The notes: generated from the letters alone by a model not told the origin. Numbered from the stretch's first letter, positions 43,077 through 52,773 are shown. The stretch: 64,000 nucleotides of DNA from Candidatus Cottocaccamicrobium excrementipullorum (GCA_018713255.1 DVFL01000002.1:1-64000), one strand, 5' to 3'. Numbers and translations: made by a program.

Positions 43077-43988
43077 CTAATTATCATAGTAAACCCATTT
43101 CTTAGATGTGGCAAAGAGCACTAAAGTAATGATCAAAATTACCACAAACATGATCCAGGAAGTTGCACATGCATAGCCCATCTTAAAGTACTTAAAGGCA
43201 TCTGTATACAGCTTCATGCCTAACACATAGGTCGCCTTGTTGGGACCGCCGTTGGTCACAACAAAAGCAGAGGTAAAGTTCTGCAGAGCAGTAATCAGCT
43301 GCATAATAATATTGAAAAACGCAATGGAAGTAATCATTGGCAGCGTAATTTTGAAGAACATCCGAATCTTTGAAGCGCCGTCAATTTTCGCCGCTTCATA
43401 CAACGATTGAGGCACCTGCTTTAATGCAGACAAAAACAATACCATTGAAGATCCAAACTGCCAGATCTCCAGCATACAGATGGTGACAACCGCCATGCTG
43501 GGCTGACCTAACCATTTCACTGCCGGAAGTCCGATTGCCCCCAGAAGGCTGTTAATAAAACCATCATTCATAAACAGCACCTTCCACAGGATGGCTACTG
43601 CTACTGAACCGCTCAGCAGAGACGGAATGTAGTAGACCGTACGGATAAAGTTAATTCCTTTTAAATTACGATTTAAAATTAAGGCCACAATCAGCGCCAG
43701 AATGACCTTTCCAGGAACCGTGATAAAGGTATACTTTAAGGTGACCGCCATGGAATTCCAAAACTCCTGATCCTTAGTGAAAAGGCGGATGTAGTTGTCC
43801 AGGCCTACAAATTCCGGCGTATGAAAAATGTCGTAATTGGTAAATGAATAAATCAGAGAACTGATAAACGGATACAGCTGAAATACCAGAAATCCGAAAA
43901 TCCAGATACAGACGTATCCGAATCCGATTTTATTCCGTTTTGTCCATCCTCCATGCTTCGGTTTTGCTTTTGCTTTCGCGTTTGCCAT
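43077..43988 (-). CDS. Sugar ABC transporter permease (MalF/UgpA-type)
   Basis: 303 residues. A basic N-terminus (ANAKAKAKPKHGGWTKRNK), six helices, EAA loop SLYEAAKIDGASKIRMFFKI. AAAGGAGG precedes the ATG. It is separated from the binding-protein gene by a strong intercistronic hairpin. Confidence 0.92.
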   Translation of the reverse strand: MANAKAKAKPKHGGWTKRNKIGFGYVCIWIFGFLVFQLYPFISSLIYSFTNYDIFHTPEFVGLDNYIRLFTKDQEFWNSMAVTLKYTFITVPGKVILALIVALILNRNLKGINFIRTVYYIPSLLSGSVAVAILWKVLFMNDGFINSLLGAIGLPAVKWLGQPSMAVVTICMLEIWQFGSSMVLFLSALKQVPQSLYEAAKIDGASKIRMFFKITLPMITSIAFFNIIMQLITALQNFTSAFVVTNGGPNKATYVLGMKLYTDAFKYFKMGYACATSWIMFVVILIITLVLFATSKKWVYYDN

Positions 43989-44008
43989 TTTCGTTCCTCC
44001 TTTAAAAC

Positions 44009-44040
44009 GGCCCGGACAGCGAAATCATTCTGTCCGGGCC
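44009..44040 (-). other. Intercistronic hairpin between binding-protein and permease genes
   Basis: GGCCCGGACAG / CTGTCCGGGCC form an 11-bp perfect stem with a 10-nt loop. On minus it is followed by GTTTTAAAGGAGG. Such hairpins often lower downstream expression or protect the upstream mRNA so that binding protein exceeds permease. Confidence 0.7.
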
Positions 44041-44070
44041 GCACTGTCTTACCGTCACGTTTCCGATTTT

Positions 44071-45417
44071 TTACTGTACCGTGCTTAAATAATCGGTGAT
44101 CAGTTCAATGGCATTGTCCGCCGCTTCTTCTGGAGTACTCTGTCCATAAGCGATGCTCTCAACCATATCTTCCTGAATTGCGTAAACTTCTGCACTGGTG
44201 GTATAACCTTTATCGCTCTTGCCATTTAAATTAGCTGCCAGGTTTACTGCTTCAACTACCGTTGAATTTAACAGACCTTCTTCTTCGCACAGATCTCTGG
44301 CAGTAGTGGTAGGCGGAATAGAACGTACATCCTTTAAGGTCAGCTGAGCATCTGAATTATTGTAGAAGTAATCCAGGAATTTAACCGCTTCCTCCACATG
44401 TTCAGAATTCTTGTTAACCGTCATATACTGAGGCGTATCGGCAAAGAATCCGTCATTTACCCGATCCTCAGCCAAAGGCATCTGCACCACGGTGCACTCC
44501 GTGTCTGGAATCGCATCCATTAACAGGTTAATACTGGAACTTGGGCCGTATGCAAATACAAACTTTCCATCTATCCATTTTGGATTGGTGTGAATCTGTC
44601 CTTTGAAGGTAGCGCTGTCTTCTGCTGGTTCAAATACTCCGTTGTCATAGCAGTCTTTAATATACTGCAGCACTTCTACCAGCTGATCTCTCGTAAAGCC
44701 CATGCGCTTTTCACTGTCCACAATAAAGGATTCTCCTGTCAGCTGACGAAGGTACGGTCTTAAAACATACTCGCACAGAATTTTGGTGTCCACGTTCATA
44801 TAATAGTAATCCGGGTGCTCAGCATGGAGTTTTGCTCCGTCCTCCAGCATCGAATCCCAGGTAATCTGCTTGGTCAGGTCTACTCCGCAGCTTTCTGCCG
44901 CTTCCGTATTGGCTACTGTTGCCAGACAGGACATACCCGTAGGCAGAGCCAGGAGTTTTCCGTCAAAAGTGCCAAACTGATCAATAAAGTTTTTCTCAAA
45001 GCCGGAGGTGTCGAAAAGATCCGGATAATCATAGAAGTTTACGAAGAAGTCTCCTCTGGAAACGAAATCTGGAAGAGAATCAACGTTCTGCTGAATAATA
45101 TCTGGGGCCGTTCCATTCGCCAACATAGTAGATACCTTATCCACATAACCCTGGTCAGAGTTCATCTCCGCCTCAATACGGATATTGGGATGAAGCTCCT
45201 GGTATTGGTTAATTACCGCCAGCGTAGCCTCATTCCGCTCATCGCCGCCCCACCACATAAAACGCAGGGTAATCTGATCTTCTGAGCTGGCGCTGTTGTC
45301 TGCCTGGGTGCCGGCAGAATTTTGGCTGGAAACTGGTTCGTTGGTACAGCCGCAGAGAGATGCTGCCGTTACTGCACCAGCCATCAGAACGCTTGCCATT
45401 TTCAATGTTTTTCTCAT
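44071..45417 (-). CDS. Family 1 extracellular solute-binding lipoprotein
   Basis: 448 residues: signal peptide with lipobox AASLCGC, then ITLRFMWWGGDERNEATLAV, PNIRIEAEMNSDQGYVDKVS and PDIIQQNVDSLPDFVSRGDF, a family 1 sugar-binding protein. First gene of a leftward operon with two permeases and an SGNH esterase, divergent from a YesN/YesM pair which very likely controls it. GGGAGG before the ATG. Confidence 0.92.
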   Translation of the reverse strand: MRKTLKMASVLMAGAVTAASLCGCTNEPVSSQNSAGTQADNSASSEDQITLRFMWWGGDERNEATLAVINQYQELHPNIRIEAEMNSDQGYVDKVSTMLANGTAPDIIQQNVDSLPDFVSRGDFFVNFYDYPDLFDTSGFEKNFIDQFGTFDGKLLALPTGMSCLATVANTEAAESCGVDLTKQITWDSMLEDGAKLHAEHPDYYYMNVDTKILCEYVLRPYLRQLTGESFIVDSEKRMGFTRDQLVEVLQYIKDCYDNGVFEPAEDSATFKGQIHTNPKWIDGKFVFAYGPSSSINLLMDAIPDTECTVVQMPLAEDRVNDGFFADTPQYMTVNKNSEHVEEAVKFLDYFYNNSDAQLTLKDVRSIPPTTTARDLCEEEGLLNSTVVEAVNLAANLNGKSDKGYTTSAEVYAIQEDMVESIAYGQSTPEEAADNAIELITDYLSTVQ

Positions 45418-45492
45418 TTTCTTTTCCTCCCGTTCAAATTTGTTACCTGTAGTTTACCAACTTTTCTTCATTATGGTAAGAAGTCCAAGTGA

Positions 45493-45534
45493 CAGAAAGG
45501 TATCTTTGCCTATCCACTTTTTCAAGAAAGTATC
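45493..45534. promoter_or_regulatory. Direct repeats, candidate YesN-type regulator sites
   Basis: CAGAAAGGTATC (45493-45504) and CAAGAAAGTATC (45523-45534) lie 30 bp apart, about three helical turns, in the divergent region between the binding-protein and response-regulator genes. AraC-type regulators commonly use spaced direct repeats. Confidence 0.45.
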
Positions 45535-45690
45535 ATTATCTATGATTTTTCTTCAAAATTAGCCGGAGTTGATTTTTTCAAAGCCAAACCGGATGATTTT
45601 TTTACAATATTTTTATATAATTAGAGCGTATGCTGAAATTAACAGAACAGTTCGGACAATAACTTGCAGGCAGGAAAGGAGCATGGCAAA

Positions 45691-46443
45691 ATGTATCAAG
45701 TAATTATAGCAGATGACGAGGCAAAAATCCGTGGAGGAATTGTCAATCTATTCCCCTGGAAACAGCTGGGATTTGAAATTGCCGGAAGCTTTTCCAACGG
45801 GAAGGAAGCATGGGAATTTACCCTGTCCCATCCTGTGGATTTAATTTTGTCCGATATTCGAATGCCCATTATGGATGGTTTGGAGCTGTCCGAGCAGCTT
45901 CTTCCTCACACTAAAGCAAAAATTGTATTTTTCAGCGGCTACCAGGATTTTGAGTATGCCCGGCGTGCTCTTCGAAACGGCGTATTTGATTATCTGTTAA
46001 AACCGGTAAAATACGAAGATTTGCTGAATTGCCTTACTCGGGTAAGAGATGTTTTGGACAATGAGCATCACATTACCCGAAACACCGAAGTAGAAAATCT
46101 AAGCTATTACGAAAAAATTATCAGTGCTGTCCGCAGCTATCTGGACAAAGAATACCAGACCGCCACGTTAGAGCAGGCAGCCCGGCTGGTAAACCTAAGT
46201 CCAAATTACCTTTCTCGGATTATGAAGGAGCATTCCGACTGCAGTTTTTCAGATTACCTATTAAAAACCCGAATGGAAAACGCAGCACGAATGTTAAAAG
46301 ACATTCGATATAAGCAATATGAAATCGCCTATCGGGTAGGCTACGACAACCCGAAAAATTTTTCCCGGGCTTTTCATCAATATTTTCATATGACTCCGTC
46401 GGAATACCGGGCACATCCGGAAAACATTCATCCCGCGGAATAA
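45691..46443 (+). CDS. YesN-type response regulator (receiver plus AraC HTH)
   Basis: 250 residues: MYQVIIADDEAKIRGGIVNL with phospho-acceptor Asp55 (LILSDIRMPIMDG), KPVKYED, then a C-terminal AraC/XylS domain (LEQAARLVNLSPNYLSRIMK; EIAYRVGYDNPKNFSRAFHQ; TPSEYRAH). ATG 45691 follows AAAGGAG; the ORF start at 45664 is upstream of it. It is in operon with the sensor kinase and divergent from the transporter, so transcription activation of that transporter is the expected role. Confidence 0.93.
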   Translation: MYQVIIADDEAKIRGGIVNLFPWKQLGFEIAGSFSNGKEAWEFTLSHPVDLILSDIRMPIMDGLELSEQLLPHTKAKIVFFSGYQDFEYARRALRNGVFDYLLKPVKYEDLLNCLTRVRDVLDNEHHITRNTEVENLSYYEKIISAVRSYLDKEYQTATLEQAARLVNLSPNYLSRIMKEHSDCSFSDYLLKTRMENAARMLKDIRYKQYEIAYRVGYDNPKNFSRAFHQYFHMTPSEYRAHPENIHPAE

Positions 46444-46459
46444 CGAAAGTGAGTACACC

Positions 46460-48202
46460 ATGAGAAAACGGAATTTTATCCGGCGATTTCTTTACTACGC
46501 CGGCATTATTGCTCTTCCTATTATTTTGGCATTTACCATTTACGGATGCTTTATCGTTCGGGAAAAACAGATTGAAATCGAGGAAAATGCCGCAAAATCC
46601 GCATACGCCCTGAGGGACAATTTTGCTCTGGTTCTAGATAACGCAGAAACTCAATATGATATTCTGTGCAGCAATCCTCGTCTTTCCATTTCCCTGCGCC
46701 ACTATTTATCCCACGGGAAAGCCACTTACCTGGACAGCGTACTGGTCAACAGTATTCTGTCAAATTTTTCTTCCTTGACCAACAATGCTTCTTACGTTGC
46801 CTCTGTTTATTACTATCTGGAAGGCTACGATTCTATCTTGACCTCCAATATGGGCAGCGTCGTAAAGCTTTCCCAGTTTTTCGACCGAAAATGGCTGGAT
46901 TCCTATTATGCCTCTGAGGAAAATCAATGGATTGAAAGCCGAAGCATGCATCAGTATTCATACTCAGCCCCAGTTCAGGTGATTACCGTTTATCGTACGC
47001 TGGATATGTTTAAAGGAGTGGTTGCTGTTAATTTCTATGCAGACAGTCTCCGCCAGGTATTAGGCGCCGGTTCCGGTCTCGACCAGTTTTTCCTAATCGA
47101 CAAAGAAGGAAATCTTCTCTTGAAAGGAAGGGAAGATCATGACTTCTTCGATTATAACCGAAATATCTTAATTGAGGCAATCCAGTCCTCTTCCGATCAG
47201 CCTCTCCAAGCCTGGCTCTCTGACGGCCATTCCACGTATTACACCCGCCTTGTCCCGGCAGGATATGATACTTATCTCTTGGCTTGTATTGACTCCAGAA
47301 GCTATTTTCAGACGATTTATCCCTTGATTGGACAGTTGGTTCTGGTTCTTTTAGCGGTCTGCGGAATTGCTTTATGGATCGCTTACACCATCACCCGGAA
47401 AAACTTTCAGCAGATCGATTATTTTATTGATGTGTTTTCCGATGCAGAAAAGGGAATTTATAATAGTAAAAAACCTGGATTTGTGAAAGATGAGTACGAC
47501 ATCATTCTCAACAATATTGTCCAGCTGTTTGTTAATAAAAGTTTTCTGCAGAATCGTCTTGCTCTTAAAGAGCAGCAGCAAAAGCTTGCGGAAATGACTG
47601 CTCTTCAGCTGCAGATTTCTCCGCACTTTTTGTTCAATACCCTTCAAACTCTGGATTTTAAAGCCTTGGAGTACACAGGAAGCCCCACTGCCGTCAACCG
47701 GATTATTGAAGCGCTGTCGGATCTGCTGAAATATTCCCTGGAAAAACCTACTTCTCTGGTCACCCTGGGAAATGAAATCGACTCTCTGAAAAAATATGAC
47801 TGTATTCAGCGCTACCGCTATGAAGATAAATACATTTTGTATTACGAATATCCAGAAGAAATCCGGGATATTCCCTTTATGCGCCTGATTCTTCAGCCGC
47901 TCATTGAAAACAGCCTGTATCACGGCATTAAGCCTCTGGACGGAACCGGGTTTATCAAGTTAAAAATACTCTCACGGAACAATTTTCTTTATTTCTCTGT
48001 CATTGATACGGGCGTGGGGATGACTAAACAAGAGGTCAATAATCTCCTCGAGCAGATCAATCAGCCGAACAGCAAGCGGATTGGCCTCAGCAACGTCAAC
48101 AACCGCTTGATCATGCAATATGGGAAAGCGTCTCGTCTTAAAATTTTAAGCAAGAAGGGAATGGGAACCTGTATTTCCTTTAAAATTCCCATTTCTCCAT
48201 AA
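46460..48202 (+). CDS. YesM-type sensor histidine kinase
   Basis: 580 residues. Membrane helices near 11-30 and 288-312 flank an external sensor domain of about 255 residues, followed by a linker, the His_kinase motif with His389 (QLQISPHFLFNTLQTLDF) and HATPase (LIENSLYHGIKPLDG; DTGVGMTKQEVNNL; IGLSNVNNRLIMQYG). This class senses sugars or their binding proteins outside the cell. It starts 16 bp after the response regulator. Confidence 0.92.
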   Translation: MRKRNFIRRFLYYAGIIALPIILAFTIYGCFIVREKQIEIEENAAKSAYALRDNFALVLDNAETQYDILCSNPRLSISLRHYLSHGKATYLDSVLVNSILSNFSSLTNNASYVASVYYYLEGYDSILTSNMGSVVKLSQFFDRKWLDSYYASEENQWIESRSMHQYSYSAPVQVITVYRTLDMFKGVVAVNFYADSLRQVLGAGSGLDQFFLIDKEGNLLLKGREDHDFFDYNRNILIEAIQSSSDQPLQAWLSDGHSTYYTRLVPAGYDTYLLACIDSRSYFQTIYPLIGQLVLVLLAVCGIALWIAYTITRKNFQQIDYFIDVFSDAEKGIYNSKKPGFVKDEYDIILNNIVQLFVNKSFLQNRLALKEQQQKLAEMTALQLQISPHFLFNTLQTLDFKALEYTGSPTAVNRIIEALSDLLKYSLEKPTSLVTLGNEIDSLKKYDCIQRYRYEDKYILYYEYPEEIRDIPFMRLILQPLIENSLYHGIKPLDGTGFIKLKILSRNNFLYFSVIDTGVGMTKQEVNNLLEQINQPNSKRIGLSNVNNRLIMQYGKASRLKILSKKGMGTCISFKIPISP

Positions 48203-48253
48203 AATTTGATTCTATGTGATACTAGGTGAGAATGTTTAGAAAGGATGAAAAAC

Positions 48254-48530
48254 ATGGATTATCAGAAAGCTGCTTCCTACTGGATGAATCAGAAAAAGAC
48301 TTCCGCCGACATGGAAAAAGAACAGTTAAAGACAGGCAGAAATCATTGAACCCTGGTCTGATGAATATCTGATGATTCTGGACTACCGCCATCTTCCCGC
48401 CGAACAGATGAAGAAGCTTCCATCGCCCATGAATCTTATTCGGATTGCTCCTCGGTCCTACGATTTTCTGCTGTCCCAACTTAAGGCAGAAGGATTTAAT
48501 GTGCGGCAGCACCTGGAACTTCAAGAATAA
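48254..48530 (+). pseudogene. PNPOx-family protein with an internal deletion
   Basis: ATG 48254 opens MDYQKAASYWMNQKKTSADM EKEQL, the N-terminus of a PNPOx-type family, but the frame ends at TGA after GRNH. In another frame the sequence resumes with IIEPWSDEYLMILDYRHLPA, MKKLPSPMNLIRIAPRSYDF and NVRQHLELQE then TAA, its C-terminus. About 80-100 central residues with the flavin site are missing. Not in the ORF track. Confidence 0.65.
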
Positions 48531-48541
48531 GGAATTCTGTT

Positions 48542-48575
48542 GAGGGCTGGTCAGACCAGCCCTCTTCTCTTCTGT
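48542..48575 (+). terminator. Intrinsic terminator
   Basis: GAGGGCTGGT-CAG-ACCAGCCCTC, a perfect 10-bp stem, followed by TTCTCTTCTGTTTT. It ends the kinase/pseudogene transcript. Confidence 0.78.
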
Positions 48576-48576
48576 T

Positions 48577-49359
48577 TTAATGCTTCTCAGGATACTCTCC
48601 GTCCAGTTTATCTAATTCCTCTTTCAGTTCCGGCGGAACATGTCTTGCGCTCCGAACAGCTGATACGCCGAGTTTTTTCATCCGGCTTAAGGGCATCAGT
48701 TCCTTTGGAAAACGGCGGACCAGTTTTAATCTCATATTTCTGCGCAACGTCCCGTTTGAATCAGTTTTTTCCAGAATATCTGTTTCCTCCACTCTGCATT
48801 GATAAAGAATGGCTGAAACAGGAGCAGCCATATAAAGATAAACCGTGTCTCCCTGAAGCATGGTGCGATTCTGTTTCCATAAGATTGTGCCGGAAGCGCC
48901 GAAATCCTGTTCTACGTCGTAGTAAAAAGGATTAGCCGGAACAAGCCAAGCCTGATTCGGAAGCATTTTTCTTGTCTTTAAAGTAGTGCGGCTTGCTGTA
49001 ATAGAAAAACTCATTTCCAGAAGGGAATATACATTTTCCATTGCAATAGAACCGTCCAAAAGAACCGTAATCCATTTTTCTTTATTCATATGATAAGCGG
49101 GAAGAATCCCCTTCTGGGAGCGCAGGAATCCAACTGCCTGAGGATCACATTTAAGATTCAAAATATCAATCTCTTCAGCCCCTGACAAGCCAATGGTTTC
49201 TGGCATAACATTCATGATCAGGCCATACCATTTTTGATTATCCTGATGACGAAGGACAGCATACCGCGGCGAACGCTTCCATAAATATTCTGGTCTTGTC
49301 CCATACGTTTCCGCTGCAAAACGCAGCACCAGATCCCGCCCGTCATCGCAATTATTCAT
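48577..49359 (-). CDS. MmcQ/YjbR domain fused to an EVE-like domain
   Basis: 260 residues. ~1-115: MmcQ/YjbR fold (YGTRPEYLWKRSPRYAVLRH; ILPAYHMNKEKWITVLLDGS). ~130-230: an EVE/PUA-like barrel (NQAWLVPANPFYYDVEQDFG; TMLQGDTVYLYMAAPVSAIL; VEETDI). EVE domains bind modified bases in DNA or RNA, YjbR folds are CyaY-like with suspected DNA binding. Start ATG 49359 follows GGAGGG. Probably a stand-alone nucleic-acid-related protein; function unproven. Confidence 0.75.
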   Translation of the reverse strand: MNNCDDGRDLVLRFAAETYGTRPEYLWKRSPRYAVLRHQDNQKWYGLIMNVMPETIGLSGAEEIDILNLKCDPQAVGFLRSQKGILPAYHMNKEKWITVLLDGSIAMENVYSLLEMSFSITASRTTLKTRKMLPNQAWLVPANPFYYDVEQDFGASGTILWKQNRTMLQGDTVYLYMAAPVSAILYQCRVEETDILEKTDSNGTLRRNMRLKLVRRFPKELMPLSRMKKLGVSAVRSARHVPPELKEELDKLDGEYPEKH

Positions 49360-49488
49360 CCGTTTTCCCTCCATCACCCAGTTTTGTAAATATCTTACCT
49401 TCTTTCTGATTTACTGTCAATCCGCCGAAAAGCTTCCCTCTGCACTGCTGTAAATCCCAGGGAAATAAGTCAATACTCCAGTTGCCCC

Positions 49489-49535
49489 AAAAAGCGCCCC
49501 CGGCAGAGTCGGAGTGATCTGCCAGGGGCGCTTTT
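49489..49535 (-). terminator. Terminator of carB
   Basis: On minus, AAAAGCGCCCC-TGGCAG...CTGCC-GGGGGCGCTTTTT: a long stem followed by T5, 17 bp after the carB stop. Confidence 0.8.
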
Positions 49536-49551
49536 GATGAATACAAACAGT

Positions 49552-52500
49552 TTAATAAGTAATCTCACTGTGAAGCTGCTGCAGAGATTTTACTTCTCCT
49601 TGGCCGTGCTGCTGCACATAGCGGATACCCTTAAAGGTAGCTCTTGCTGCCGCAACTGTGGTCATATAGGGAATTTTAGCCTTAATCGCTGCCTTCCGCA
49701 GGTAGCTGTCATCATGTACGCTTTCTTTCCCTGCCGGGGAATTAATGATCAAATCAATCTGACCGTTGGTAATCATATCCAGAATGTTAGGCCGCCCTTC
49801 GTAGAGCTTATTTACCCTCTCCGCCGGGATTCCCGCTTCCTGAATCAGCCTGCAGGTTTCTCCTGTGGCAACAATCCGGAAGCCGCAGCCGGCAAAGCCT
49901 TTAGCGATCTCCACTACTTCTGCTTTGTCTCTGCGGTTTACGGAGATCAGCACCGTACCCTTAAGAGGCAGTTTAGTCTGAGTCGCCTCCTGGGCCTTAA
50001 AGAATGCTTCTCCATAATAGGTGGATAAGCCCAGCACTTCTCCAGTAGAACGCATCTCCGGCCCTAATAATGGATCAACCTCCGGGAACATATTGAAGGG
50101 GAACACTGCTTCCTTGACGCCGTAATAAGGAATCTTCGGTTCCTTCAGCGAAGGCACCGGTGAAGGTCTTCCCGTCAGTTCTGAAGTAATAATGTCTACT
50201 GCCAGAGGAACCATACGAATATTGCATACCTTGGAAACTAAAGGTACAGTCCGTGACGCTCTTGGGTTTGCCTCCAGCACATATACCTTTCCGTTTTCAA
50301 TGGCATACTGCATGTTCATCAGACCCTTTACATGCATCTCTTCTGCGATTTTACGGGTATATTCTTTAATGGTTTCTACATTTTCCCTGGAAATATGCAC
50401 AGAAGGAATGATGCAGGCGGAATCTCCGGAATGAATTCCTGCCAGCTCAATATGTTCCATTACCGCCGGGACAAAAGCATGAGCGCCGTCACTAATGGCA
50501 TCTGCCTCACATTCCATGGCATGATTCAGAAAACGGTCAATGAGAATCGGTCGATCCGGCGTCACTCCAACCGCCGCTTTCATATATTCAGCCATGCTGT
50601 CATCATCATAAACCACTTCCATGCCGCGGCCGCCAAGTACGTAGGAAGGACGAACCATCACAGGATAACCGATTTTTCCTGCAATTGCCAATGCTTCTTC
50701 TACTGTGGCAGCCATTCCAGACTCCGGCATGGGGATATTCAACTTCTCCATCATTTCCCGGAAAAGATCTCTATCCTCAGCCAGATCAATGACAGAAGGC
50801 GGCGTGCCCAGGATCTTTACGCCGTTTTTCTCCAATTCAGAAGCCAGATTTAAAGGCGTCTGCCCTCCAAACTGCGCGATTACGCCAACTGGGTTTTCTT
50901 TCCGGTAAATGCTCAGCACGTCCTCAAGCGTCAAGGGTTCAAAATACAGCTTATCCGAAGTATCATAGTCCGTGGATACTGTTTCCGGGTTGCAGTTGAC
51001 GATAATGGTCTCGAAGCCTAGTTTCTTTAAGGATAAAGCTGCATGAACACAGCAGTAATCAAATTCAATGCCCTGACCAATACGGTTTGGACCGCCTCCC
51101 AGGATCATTACCTTAGGCTTATCGCTGCGGATGGGATTTTTGTCCTCCCCATTATAAGTAGAATAGTAATAAGCGCTGTCTTTCGTGCCGCTTACATGAA
51201 CCCCTTCCCAGTTCTCCTCTACACCGATTTCCATCCGGCGCTGACGCACCTGGTCTTCAGGAATTTCCAGGATCTGGCTTAAATACTTGTCAGAGAATCC
51301 ATCCTTCTTCGCTGCAGTCAACAATTCATCAGAGGGAAGCCCTCCTTTATACTGCATCAGGTTTTCTTCCTCATCTACTAATTCTTTCATCTGCTGAATG
51401 AACCACGCTTTTACCTTAGTTAACTGATGGATTTCCTCCACACTGGCGCCTTTCCGCAGCGCCTCATACATAATAAAATGCCGGTCGCTGGAAGGAGTAA
51501 TTAACCGTCTGAGCAGATCTTCCTTTGTCATTTCGTGGTAATTCTTCCCATAGCCCAGTCCATACCGCCCAGTTTCCAAACTGCGGACAGCTTTTTGGAA
51601 AGCCTCTTTATAAGTTTTGCCGATGCTCATTACCTCGCCCACGGCCCGCATCTGGGTACCCAGCTTGTCTTCCACACCTTTAAACTTTTCAAAAGCCCAG
51701 CGGGCAAATTTGATTACCACATAATCGCCGTCCGGCACATATTTGTCCAGAGTGCCGTATTTTCCGCAGGGAATTTCCTTCAGAGTCAGCCCTGCTGCCA
51801 GCATAGCCGAGACTAAAGCGATGGGGAAGCCTGTCGCCTTGGATGCCAGCGCAGAAGAACGGGAGGTTCGAGGATTAATCTCAATCACTACAATCCGGTC
51901 GCTGACCGGATCATGAGCAAACTGCACATTTGTTCCGCCAATTACCTGCACGGATTCCACGATCTTGTAAGCCTGCTCCTGCAGACGTTTCTGACACTCT
52001 TTAGAAATTGTCAGCATCGGGGCAGAGCAGAAGGAATCTCCTGTATGAACGCCCATGGGATCAATATTTTCGATAAAGCAGACGGTAATCATGTTGTTGT
52101 CTGCATCGCGGACAATCTCCAGCTCCAGCTCTTCCCAGCCGAGAATGGACTCTTCTACCAGCACCTGTCCCACCAGACTGGCCTGAAGGCCTCTGGCGCA
52201 TACGGTTTTTAATTCTTCCCGGTTATATACCAGGCCTCCTCCGGCTCCTCCCATGGTGTAGGCAGGACGAAGTACCACAGGATAGCCCAGTTCATCAGCA
52301 ATCCCCAGAGCTTCTTCCACGCTGTAAGCCACCTGACTTCTGGCCATCTCAATTCCCAGGGCATTCATGGAATTCTTAAATTCAATTCGGTCTTCTCCCC
52401 GCTCAATGGCGTCAACCTGAACACCGATTACTTGTACATGGTACTTCTCCAAAATCCCCGCTTTCGCTAACTCTGCACAGAGATTCAGGCCAGACTGTCC

Positions 52501-52773
52501 TCCCAGATTAGGAAGCAATGCATCAGGACGTTCCTTGGCAATAATCTGTTCCAGCCGTTCTACATTCAACGGCTCGATGTACGTCACATCTGCTGTCTCC
52601 GGATCTGTCATAATGGTGGCCGGATTAGAATTAACCAGCACAATTTCATATCCCAGCTTTCGCAGAGCCTTGCAGGCCTGGGTACCGGAATAATCAAATT
52701 CACAGGCCTGCCCGATAATAATGGGTCCAGAACCTATGATCAGTACTTTGTGAATATCTGTTCTCTTTGGCAT
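49552..52773 (-). CDS. carB: Carbamoyl-phosphate synthase large subunit
   Basis: 1073 residues, the usual length. Two ATP-grasp halves (KVLIIGSGPIIIGQACEFDY and KVMILGGGPNRIGQGIEFDY each open one), the oligomerisation segment in the middle and a C-terminal MGS-like allosteric domain (KGTVLISVNRRDKAEVVEIA; RPNILDMITNGQIDLIINSP). It makes carbamoyl phosphate for pyrimidines and arginine from bicarbonate, ATP and ammonia supplied by CarA. carA is not next to it: the flanks are an MmcQ-EVE gene and an FG-GAP gene. AGGAGG precedes the ATG. Confidence 0.97.
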   Translation of the reverse strand: MPKRTDIHKVLIIGSGPIIIGQACEFDYSGTQACKALRKLGYEIVLVNSNPATIMTDPETADVTYIEPLNVERLEQIIAKERPDALLPNLGGQSGLNLCAELAKAGILEKYHVQVIGVQVDAIERGEDRIEFKNSMNALGIEMARSQVAYSVEEALGIADELGYPVVLRPAYTMGGAGGGLVYNREELKTVCARGLQASLVGQVLVEESILGWEELELEIVRDADNNMITVCFIENIDPMGVHTGDSFCSAPMLTISKECQKRLQEQAYKIVESVQVIGGTNVQFAHDPVSDRIVVIEINPRTSRSSALASKATGFPIALVSAMLAAGLTLKEIPCGKYGTLDKYVPDGDYVVIKFARWAFEKFKGVEDKLGTQMRAVGEVMSIGKTYKEAFQKAVRSLETGRYGLGYGKNYHEMTKEDLLRRLITPSSDRHFIMYEALRKGASVEEIHQLTKVKAWFIQQMKELVDEEENLMQYKGGLPSDELLTAAKKDGFSDKYLSQILEIPEDQVRQRRMEIGVEENWEGVHVSGTKDSAYYYSTYNGEDKNPIRSDKPKVMILGGGPNRIGQGIEFDYCCVHAALSLKKLGFETIIVNCNPETVSTDYDTSDKLYFEPLTLEDVLSIYRKENPVGVIAQFGGQTPLNLASELEKNGVKILGTPPSVIDLAEDRDLFREMMEKLNIPMPESGMAATVEEALAIAGKIGYPVMVRPSYVLGGRGMEVVYDDDSMAEYMKAAVGVTPDRPILIDRFLNHAMECEADAISDGAHAFVPAVMEHIELAGIHSGDSACIIPSVHISRENVETIKEYTRKIAEEMHVKGLMNMQYAIENGKVYVLEANPRASRTVPLVSKVCNIRMVPLAVDIITSELTGRPSPVPSLKEPKIPYYGVKEAVFPFNMFPEVDPLLGPEMRSTGEVLGLSTYYGEAFFKAQEATQTKLPLKGTVLISVNRRDKAEVVEIAKGFAGCGFRIVATGETCRLIQEAGIPAERVNKLYEGRPNILDMITNGQIDLIINSPAGKESVHDDSYLRKAAIKAKIPYMTTVAAARATFKGIRYVQQHGQGEVKSLQQLHSEITY

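Noticed and set aside
50332-50853. Plus-strand ORF of 173 aa
   Set aside because: Shadow of carB.
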